Source: an uncultured Bacillota bacterium
Lineage (GTDB): Bacteria; Bacillota; Clostridia; Caldicoprobacterales; UBA3941
DNA: 5,406 bases
Assembly (NCBI GenBank): GCA_937960725.1
Contig: CALGOY010000079.1
Coordinates: 1 to 5,406, forward strand
Reading direction: 5' to 3'
The notes beneath the pieces are model-generated. The model saw only the letters and a list, made by a program, of their open reading frames with translations, ran no database searches and was not told the DNA's origin. Both the position numbers and the translations under genes were made by a program. Shown here piece by piece: positions 1-5,406 of this stretch (its first letter is position 1; every line of letters begins with the position of its first letter).

Positions 1-17
1 TCGAGGCGACTCCTATT

Positions 18-46
18 ATGTTAGCAAATTGTTTTTGCTTTGTCAA
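18..46 (-). promoter_or_regulatory. Sigma-A promoter P2 (rRNA-operon-like, fires off the left edge)
   Basis: Read on the minus strand, the -35 is TTGACA (46-41), the spacer is exactly 17 bases, and the -10 is TAACAT (23-18). A TGC extended -10 element sits directly before the -10. The DNA upstream of the -35 is rich in A runs, like an UP element. Transcription should start near position 11-12 and leave the window within about a dozen bases, beginning with a GTCGCC-containing leader. No gene lies on this side inside the window. Tandem spacing with P1 and the nearby lysS suggest a ribosomal RNA operon beyond the edge; that target is an inference. Confidence 0.82.
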
Positions 47-109
47 CAGTTTTTTTAATTCTTGTAATAGTTTTGTTTTCTTATTGCTACAATCGCAATG
101 CCACATTTT

Positions 110-138
110 ATATTAACATAACCAATCTTAAGTGTCAA
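110..138 (-). promoter_or_regulatory. Sigma-A promoter P1 (upstream member of the tandem pair)
   Basis: The minus strand shows a perfect -35 TTGACA (138-133), a 17-base spacer and a -10 TAATAT (115-110) preceded by a TGT extended -10 element. It lies 92 bases upstream of P2 in the same direction, with no start codon and ribosome site between them. An A-rich stretch precedes the -35. Two near-perfect promoters about 90 bases apart are typical of Bacillus and Clostridium rrn operons. The DNA between this promoter and the end of the preceding gene (139-225) is very AT-rich and holds no convincing hairpin terminator. Confidence 0.78.
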
Positions 139-225
139 TATACGAAATATCCTTATTTTTCACCAAATTTCTTCTTTAGAAAGATTAACATAGAAATAAT
201 ATTCTAATCACTATTATTTGCTATT

Positions 226-864
226 TTAATCTTGTCTAACTCCATTCGATAAAAACCACTTAACTGCTTCAATGGCTTTTTCCTGGTTTTTACTATATAT
301 CATTACTCCCATTACCTTATCTGACACATCGTAGCCTGTCCCCTCAAAGAGAGTGATTCCCTCCATAGGTATGCCGTAATAATGGTCTTCTTCCTCTTCT
401 AAAGCTCTATACTTATACTTATCCAATTCCTCTTCCGAAACATACTCCTTAAATTCCTCAATATATTCATCCAATGGCATAAAAGCCCCTTGTTCCGCCA
501 TCTTCTTAAATTCATCTTTATCAAAAGCGAAAATATCGCCGGTTTGGCTTCCTACCATCACCATCAATTGCTGTCTTCCAATATATTCCATTTCTCCTTC
601 GAGGGCAATATTTAAAATATTAACTTCCAATAATTCAGGAAAATCTTCTAAAATTTTATTCTCGATTGGTTCTGTAGAATCTAACAGCATATAATCGCCC
701 ACCATATAGATATCAAGCTTCTTTTCAGGTGGAGTTTGGGGTCGGGTCATTGTAGTTACTAAACTCCAAATAAGTATAGTTGTTAATATTCCGGTTACAT
801 ACTTCCACCAGTCATAGTGTATATGGTTGCGAAGCGTAGTTTTATTTATCTGTATTCGATACAT
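226..864 (-). CDS. Small membrane-anchored protein resembling an extracellular solute-binding protein
   Basis: The protein has 212 residues. A basic, aromatic N-terminus (HYDWWKY at 16-22) leads into one hydrophobic segment at about 22-39, so it is probably held in the membrane with the rest outside. No lipobox cysteine is visible. The segment at 104-135 (SQTGDIFAFDKDEF, then AEQGAFMPLDEYI) resembles the ligand-domain core of family 1 solute-binding proteins, and the end (KAIEAVKWFL, 196-205) resembles their C-terminus. At half the usual length of about 400 residues it is a miniature rather than an obvious fragment, because it has its own start, membrane anchor and intact frame. From memory, similar short HYDWWKY-type proteins occur in Clostridia near YtrA-type GntR regulators and ABC-2 transporters; no such partner is in this window. 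A ligand cannot be named. The start is an ATG with a GGGGGG ribosome site six bases upstream. It appears to be a single-gene unit between lysS and the predicted rrn operon. Confidence 0.8.
   Translation of the reverse strand: MYRIQINKTTLRNHIHYDWWKYVTGILTTILIWSLVTTMTRPQTPPEKKLDIYMVGDYMLLDSTEPIENKILEDFPELLEVNILNIALEGEMEYIGRQQLMVMVGSQTGDIFAFDKDEFKKMAEQGAFMPLDEYIEEFKEYVSEEELDKYKYRALEEEEDHYYGIPMEGITLFEGTGYDVSDKVMGVMIYSKNQEKAIEAVKWFLSNGVRQD
851..863. promoter_or_regulatory. Operator-like palindrome over the start codon
   Basis: TGTAT-TCG-ATACA is a perfect 5-base inverted repeat around a 3-base centre. It overlaps the ATG (864-862) and first codons of the small membrane protein gene. It shares the GTAT/ATAC arms and the TCGAT core with the repeat at 886-902, 37 bases away centre to centre, suggesting a second site for the same regulator. 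It could also be chance in AT-rich DNA, since part of it is coding. Confidence 0.35.
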
Positions 865-870
865 TGGATA

Positions 871-876
871 CCCCCC
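871..876 (-). promoter_or_regulatory. Ribosome binding site of the small membrane protein gene (GGGGGG)
   Basis: Six consecutive G on the minus strand, six bases before the ATG at 864. A G-only run is slightly unusual compared with AGGAGG, but its position supports this start codon. Confidence 0.6.
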
Positions 877-885
877 ATAATAAAT

Positions 886-902
886 GTATACTCGATGTAT
901 AC
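886..902. promoter_or_regulatory. Operator-like repeat GTATAC-N5-GTATAC
   Basis: Two copies of the six-base palindrome GTATAC flank TCGAT, making a 17-base element that is both a direct and an inverted repeat. It sits 22 bases upstream of the start codon at 864, just ahead of the ribosome site, in the leader of the small membrane protein gene. GTAT..ATAC arms of this spacing suit a dimeric helix-turn-helix repressor such as a GntR/YtrA-type protein. No regulator gene is in the window, so the partner is an inference. Confidence 0.5.
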
Positions 903-908
903 TTGTCC

Positions 909-941
909 GCCTATATTTGCAGCTGCTTATTGAAAATAGGC
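909..941 (-). promoter_or_regulatory. Leader hairpin upstream of the small membrane protein gene
   Basis: On the minus strand GCCTAT (941-936) pairs with ATAGGC (914-909). The stem continues with TTT/AAA after a single bulged A, giving nine pairs and a 14-base loop that itself contains the palindrome GCAGCTGC. It starts within a few bases of the predicted transcription start near 945 and is not followed by a T run, so it is not a terminator. It may stabilise the 5' end of the mRNA or act in control; the role is unknown. Confidence 0.4.
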
Positions 942-951
942 TTATATATCA

Positions 952-980
952 ATTATAAATTAATCCATTTTAATAAACAA
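952..980 (-). promoter_or_regulatory. Probable promoter of the small membrane protein gene
   Basis: On the minus strand there is a perfect -10 TATAAT (957-952), a 17-base spacer and a weak -35 TTGTTT (980-975). The -35 lies inside the T-rich tail of the lysS terminator, so the two transcription units abut. The predicted start is near 945, leaving a leader of about 80 bases that contains the hairpin and the palindromic repeat. A weaker alternative uses one of the TATAC repeats at 886-902 as the -10, which would place the operator inside the promoter. Confidence 0.5.
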
Positions 981-1000
981 GTAGCCGGGAAAAACCCGGC
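968..1000 (-). terminator. Rho-independent terminator of the greA-lysS transcript
   Basis: GCCGGG (1000-995) pairs perfectly with CCCGGC (989-984) around a five-base T loop, and a T-rich tail (TACTTGTTTATTA) follows on the minus strand. It begins 32 bases after the lysS stop codon and is the only GC-rich stem in this AT-rich gap. The tail is interrupted rather than a pure T run, so some readthrough is possible. Confidence 0.85.
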
Positions 1001-1031
1001 AACATAATTTACAATTTGTTCACAATTTCCA

Positions 1032-2557
<1,526 letters not shown>

Positions 2558-2591
2558 ATCAAAATTATAGGTCAATAAGTTCAGTTATATA

Positions 2592-3065
2592 TTATCTACT
2601 AATTTCTAATATTTTCAACTTTATTACGCCCGCAGGAACTAAAACTTCAACTTCGGATCCAATTTTTTGCCCAAGCAGCGCCTTCCCTACAGGGGATTCA
2701 TTGGAAATCCTATTTGAAGATGGATCTGATTCAGCAGATCCGACAATAGTATACTCCACTATCTCATCATACTCCATATCTAAAACCTTAACGGTAGAAC
2801 CTATTGTCACTTCGTCTGTAGATATATCCTCATCATCAATGACTCTCGCGTTTTTAAGCATTTTTTCCAAAGTTGCGATACGTCCTTCTATAAAAGCTTG
2901 TTCGTTCTTAGCCTCGTCGTATTCCGAATTTTCACTCAAGTCCCCAAATGCAATAGCTTGCTTTATTCTTTCCGCTACCTCTCTTCTTCTTACCGTTTTT
3001 AAATAGTTAAGCTCTTGCTCAAGTTTTGCAATTCCTTCTGGTGTCAATATTGTTTCCTTGCTCAT
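2592..3065 (-). CDS. greA: Transcription elongation factor GreA
   Basis: GreA enters the secondary channel of stalled RNA polymerase and stimulates cleavage of backtracked RNA so that elongation can resume. The 157-residue length is exactly typical. Residues 1-75 form the antiparallel coiled coil. Its acidic tip is the hallmark [16 protein letters not shown] (41-56), with D42 and E45 corresponding to the metal-coordinating D41 and E44 of E. coli GreA. Residues 80-157 form the FKBP-like domain that binds polymerase, with the conserved SPVGKALLG (124-132) and [11 protein letters not shown] (136-146). The ATG at 3065 is preceded by GGGGAG 12 bases upstream and by a closer AGTGAG; the N-terminus [11 protein letters not shown] is typical. 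The lysS start is about 50 bases downstream with no terminator between, so the two form an operon from the promoter at 3283-3255. The 5' leader of about 180 bases contains two hairpins. Confidence 0.97.
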   Translation of the reverse strand: MSKETILTPEGIAKLEQELNYLKTVRRREVAERIKQAIAFGDLSENSEYDEAKNEQAFIEGRIATLEKMLKNARVIDDEDISTDEVTIGSTVKVLDMEYDEIVEYTIVGSAESDPSSNRISNESPVGKALLGQKIGSEVEVLVPAGVIKLKILEISR

Positions 3066-3100
3066 ATTAACTCACTTCTCCCCTTTTTTAGCATTACTTT

Positions 3101-3117
3101 GCTGGCGTATCACCAGC
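3101..3117 (-). promoter_or_regulatory. Small hairpin in the greA leader
   Basis: On the minus strand GCTGGTG and CGCCAGC can form seven pairs (one G-T) around an ATA triloop, ending about 18 bases before the greA ribosome site. No T run follows, so it is not a terminator. It may shape access to the ribosome site or simply protect the mRNA. Confidence 0.4.
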
Positions 3118-3191
3118 TATTAATTGAGATATGTTAGATAATATATGCGTAAACTTTTCTTTTATTCTTTTCTGACCTATATCAATACAAT

Positions 3192-3226
3192 AAGCACTGC
3201 AGGATCTCCATGAGCCAGCAGTGCTT
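3192..3226 (-). promoter_or_regulatory. Long hairpin at the start of the greA leader (possible attenuator)
   Basis: AAGCACTGC (3226-3218) pairs perfectly with GCAGTGCTT (3200-3192). Beyond one T-T mismatch the stem continues through GG/CC and CTC/GAG to an ATG loop, giving a nearly continuous 35-base structure. It begins about 22 bases after the predicted transcription start. The bases after it (TTATTGTATTGAT) are only moderately T-rich, so it could be a weak terminator or attenuator. Alternatively it could be a barrier to readthrough from the upstream genes or a 5' stabiliser. It does not match T-box or other riboswitch motifs I know. Confidence 0.5.
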
Positions 3227-3254
3227 GGATTTTCCTGTTATTTTTATTGAGTCT

Positions 3255-3283
3255 ATTATAGAATGGTATACTTGATTTGTCAA
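3255..3283 (-). promoter_or_regulatory. Consensus sigma-A promoter of greA-lysS
   Basis: The minus strand has a perfect -35 TTGACA (3283-3278), a 17-base spacer and a perfect -10 TATAAT (3260-3255). Transcription should start near 3248, giving a leader of about 180 bases before the greA ATG. The -35 lies only 20 bases after the stop codon of the preceding gene, with no terminator between, so greA-lysS may also receive readthrough. The spacer contains one GTATAC, the unit repeated at 886-902; this is probably chance. Confidence 0.9.
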
Positions 3284-3303
3284 GGAATCACGCTGTACAA
3301 ATT

Positions 3304-4374
3304 TCACTTCCAAATTTTCCTAAAATATATCCTGCGAAAACCATTATATGAAACAAATTGGTTGGATGATACAAAACCCCTGAAATACAATGGATATAAC
3401 TCAAAAAGCTTTCTTAATTTCATAACTCTTTTTAAGTCAATCCTTCCACTGCTGACCGTCGATCTATAAACTTCACTCATTATGTAAAATATTCCTTCCA
3501 ATACGCTTAACTCTTCTAAAGGAGATAGATCTACGCTACAGTATATATCGTCAGGAAATTCAATCCATCCGGACTCCACCAGTATATGCGACTCCATAAA
3601 TATCTGTCCATCTCCTACCCATGATCGATTGAAGAAACCACCGTCCATGGGATCTGATATAATAATTAGTCCCTTTGGCATATCCTTAAGTATCGGATCG
3701 AACCTTTCAGTCCATACCAACACAAAATTTCCTGCAGCACTTTCGTCTATTATATCCTCCATTTTATCTATATTAGTACAAGCTAAACCAGTACTATCGA
3801 TAATTCTCTCACTTAATTTTTCTATTCGAGCTCTATCCTTTCCTCCTAATGCCATATAGTTAAAATAAGGTGCTAAAAATTCCGCCCATACTTCTCCCAA
3901 CTCTGTGTCTGCCCTCCAAATAAATGCATTCATCTTATGCAGCTTTTTTTGCAATATTGCAAGTATTTTTTCAACAGCCTCAATCTGTGATACAAGCCTA
4001 ATATTAAAACTATCTAGCAATATAAATCCTTCATCTAAGCAGTATTCATATTCTTGCTTTGTAAAAATCTGCTGTAGCAAAGGAGCTATAATTATGCCTA
4101 TTTCCCGCTCCTTTAAAATTTTAAGAAGCCTTCGGATACCTTTTAAACGCTTTTCATCTGACAGTATGTCCCAGTCTACAAAAAAACTGGGCACATCTAC
4201 GATGTAACCCAGTTCATTATTATTATGTTTAATAGTACCAGTTATCCTAGGCCCTGCCATTTTTAATATAAATCTCTCCCCAAAATTTAATGGTAAATTC
4301 TTTAATATAGGATGGGATTGAACATATCTATCCCTATGCTTTTGCGCCATACCAAGCACTGCAAACCGCTCCAT
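3304..4374 (-). CDS. Divergent acyl-ACP reductase / COG5322-like protein lacking catalytic motifs
   Basis: The 356 residues carry no name I recognise outright, but the layout follows long-chain acyl-ACP reductases and related COG5322 dehydrogenases (about 340 residues) end to end. The start (MERFAVLG, 1-8) resembles their first strand. The stretch at about 37-105 (GPRITGTI, then LGYIVDVPSFF, then IGIIIAPLLQQIF) matches the N-terminal domain order. Residues 149-195 occupy the place of the nucleotide-binding strand, glycine loop and the KDRARIEKLSERI region. Residues 217-246 (FVLVWTE to DPMDGG) match the late Rossmann strands, and 266-330 (VESGWIEFPDDI, then YIMSEVY, then SSGRIDLKRVMKL) matches the C-terminal block. 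The glycine loop reads RADTELGE (154-161) instead of GATGxxGS, and the cysteine expected near the YIMSE position (about 298) is absent, so acyl reductase chemistry is doubtful. No signal peptide or membrane span is clear; the C-terminus is basic and aromatic. The ATG has AGGGAG directly abutting it and AGAGAGG 12 bases upstream, so a start at GTG 4359 or ATG 4350 is possible. The gene follows its neighbour by 36 bases. Confidence 0.82.
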   Translation of the reverse strand: MERFAVLGMAQKHRDRYVQSHPILKNLPLNFGERFILKMAGPRITGTIKHNNNELGYIVDVPSFFVDWDILSDEKRLKGIRRLLKILKEREIGIIIAPLLQQIFTKQEYEYCLDEGFILLDSFNIRLVSQIEAVEKILAILQKKLHKMNAFIWRADTELGEVWAEFLAPYFNYMALGGKDRARIEKLSERIIDSTGLACTNIDKMEDIIDESAAGNFVLVWTERFDPILKDMPKGLIIISDPMDGGFFNRSWVGDGQIFMESHILVESGWIEFPDDIYCSVDLSPLEELSVLEGIFYIMSEVYRSTVSSGRIDLKRVMKLRKLFELYPLYFRGFVSSNQFVSYNGFRRIYFRKIWK

Positions 4375-4410
4375 CTCCCTAACATACCTCTCTTCCCATA
4401 TATTCGATAG

Positions 4411-5322
4411 CTAATACTTATTCAAAATTTCAACCCGGTGCTTAAATCCGCTCAAATCCAACAACTCTTCATAGATTTTTGCGTTTATCTCCTCTGGTCT
4501 TTTGCCCGAAAGTTCAACCATCACCGCTTCCATCACGTTAGTACCAAAAGATCTACCATTTAATTCCGGGGTAGATGTTATCAAAATACTGCAGCCTCTT
4601 TCCTTTAACATCTGAACATCCTCTAATGTTACGGTATTTGTTATTATAATCTTTCCTTTTATATCTTTGGGCAGAAATTTTTTAATATACAGATAATCCC
4701 CCGCAATAATATCTGCCTCATTATAATATTTTTCAAATTTATTTATGTTTATTTCCTGCTGCTTGCCCGTAGGATATATCATATGAAAAGGCATACGGCT
4801 AACTATGGGCATTAATATTGCAGCTAGTTTATGAAGATTTTTTAGAGTTCTGATAGGTAGGCCAATCCCCAATGCGAATATTAAGTCCCCATATATCATA
4901 GAGCTGCCCATTTTTTCAAAAGCCTCTGCCATACCAAACCGATCCATTGCACAGACCATGAGCACTTTTTTATTTTTCAAAGGAATGCCGCATTCCTCAT
5001 TTACATATTTAACTAGCCTTCTCTCTAAAGTATTCTTAAGGCCTGAACCATCGACAATAGGTGTTTTTTTAGCAGCTCTGGCAATAGGCAACGCAGCCCT
5101 TAAAATATATCTATGATTATTGGCTCCGTGCAAGTATAAATCAATGCCGCCCATTCCAAACACGTCTACTTTTCCATCTAACTCTTTGATAATCTCTATA
5201 GCCTTTTTTATGTCCCCATCCGTTCCAATTCTCTCAATTAGAAATTCTTGCCCTAAAATTTTTATAGTTACCTTATGATCCCGGGATGATGAGCCAATGC
5301 TAACGCTCACGATTCTTTTCAT
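4411..5322 (-). CDS. Conserved 'quinate 5-dehydrogenase'-type protein, true activity unknown
   Basis: From memory this 303-residue protein belongs to a family found in Clostridia and annotated 'quinate 5-dehydrogenase'. Its N-terminal part (MKRIVSVSIGSSSRDHKV, 1-18; RIGTDGD, 31-37; FGMGGIDLYL, 55-64; PIVDGSGLKNTLERR, 88-102) is glycine-rich and looks highly constrained. Residues 117-150 look like the first strand and loop of a Rossmann fold, but the loop reads CAMDRFGM (124-131) rather than a GxGxxG form, with only the last glycine kept. Later motifs are ADIIAGDY (203-210), KIIITNTVTLEDV (224-236) and LNGRSFGTNVMEA (254-266). I see no shikimate or quinate dehydrogenase substrate motif with its catalytic Lys and Asp, so the database name is doubtful. 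The ATG has AGGGG six bases upstream, a good site. It is probably the first gene of a two-gene unit with the next gene (36-base gap). The 84 bases upstream are AT-rich with no convincing promoter, and the promoter could lie outside the window. Confidence 0.85.
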   Translation of the reverse strand: MKRIVSVSIGSSSRDHKVTIKILGQEFLIERIGTDGDIKKAIEIIKELDGKVDVFGMGGIDLYLHGANNHRYILRAALPIARAAKKTPIVDGSGLKNTLERRLVKYVNEECGIPLKNKKVLMVCAMDRFGMAEAFEKMGSSMIYGDLIFALGIGLPIRTLKNLHKLAAILMPIVSRMPFHMIYPTGKQQEININKFEKYYNEADIIAGDYLYIKKFLPKDIKGKIIITNTVTLEDVQMLKERGCSILITSTPELNGRSFGTNVMEAVMVELSGKRPEEINAKIYEELLDLSGFKHRVEILNKY

Positions 5323-5406
5323 ACGTATCCCCTACTTAATAACATATTTATTTCGCTATATATTTATTATTCCACAAAATTTTATGCAGCAACATCCTAA
5401 AAATCA

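Noticed and set aside
192..209. A weak inverted repeat (AGAA..TTCT inside GATTA..TAATC) after the small membrane protein gene, considered as its terminator.
   Set aside because: The stem is short, AT-only for the most part and has no T run after it; it would not be stable.
2564..2569. A TATAAT on the minus strand between greA and lysS, a possible internal lysS promoter.
   Set aside because: No -35-like sequence lies 16-18 bases upstream; the nearby TTGACC abuts the hexamer and cannot serve. Cotranscription with greA is simpler.
3182..3211. A nine-codon reading frame (MEILQCLLY) beginning in the loop of the greA leader hairpin, a possible leader peptide.
   Set aside because: There is no ribosome site at a workable distance, the start is buried in the stem-loop, and the codons show no run of a relevant amino acid such as lysine.
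3192..3240. The hairpin at 3192-3226 read on the plus strand as a terminator followed by a T-rich tail.
   Set aside because: There is no plus-strand gene to terminate; the plus-strand frames here are shadows. The minus-strand leader reading fits the consensus promoter.
3266..3271. A single GTATAC in the greA promoter spacer, the same unit as the repeat at 886-902.
   Set aside because: Only one copy with no paired arm at the right spacing; a six-base AT-rich palindrome is expected by chance.
5334..5406. TTGCTG and TAATAA spaced 17 bases apart upstream of the gene at 4411-5322, considered as its promoter.
   Set aside because: Each hexamer matches the consensus at only about half its positions in very AT-rich DNA, which is not better than chance.

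Overview
This is an AT-rich window with every supportable gene on the minus strand. Gene content and order point to a low-GC Gram-positive bacterium, most likely of the Clostridia and perhaps a thermophilic lineage. The evidence is consensus sigma-A promoters, strong GGGG/AGGAGG-type ribosome binding sites, a greA-lysS pair, and proteins of types I know from anaerobic Clostridia. No genus can be fixed from the sequence alone.

In the direction of transcription (right to left), the window opens with two adjacent genes at 5322-4411 and 4374-3304, 36 bases apart. The first is of the type databases label 'quinate 5-dehydrogenase'. The second has no obvious name, but along its whole length it follows the layout of the long-chain acyl-ACP reductase / COG5322 'predicted dehydrogenase' family. 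It has lost most of the glycine-rich nucleotide-binding motif and the catalytic cysteine. The same glycine motif is degenerate in the first protein in the same way, so the pair looks like two linked Rossmann-fold proteins that may have given up, or changed, dehydrogenase chemistry.

Next comes a perfect-consensus promoter (TTGACA, 17 bases, TATAAT; 3283-3255) just after the second gene. It drives greA (transcript cleavage factor) and, 50 bases further on, lysS (class II lysyl-tRNA synthetase). The greA leader is about 180 bases long and carries a strong 35-base hairpin close to the predicted transcription start. A GC-rich hairpin at 1000-984 ends the lysS transcript.

Between lysS and the left edge lies a separately promoted gene (864-226) for a small membrane-anchored protein resembling an extracellular solute-binding protein. 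Its leader has a hairpin and two GTAT..ATAC-type palindromes that look like operators, one of them covering the start codon.

The last 140 bases hold two tandem near-consensus promoters 92 bases apart, each with an extended -10 (TGN) element and A-rich upstream DNA, firing off the left edge. This is the classic layout in front of a ribosomal RNA operon. lysS immediately upstream of an rrn operon is a known arrangement in Bacillus, so a 16S rRNA gene is predicted just outside the window.

Taken together, the window is a translation and transcription housekeeping block (greA, lysS, predicted rrn). It is flanked upstream by the unusual dehydrogenase-like pair and interrupted by a small regulated membrane protein gene.
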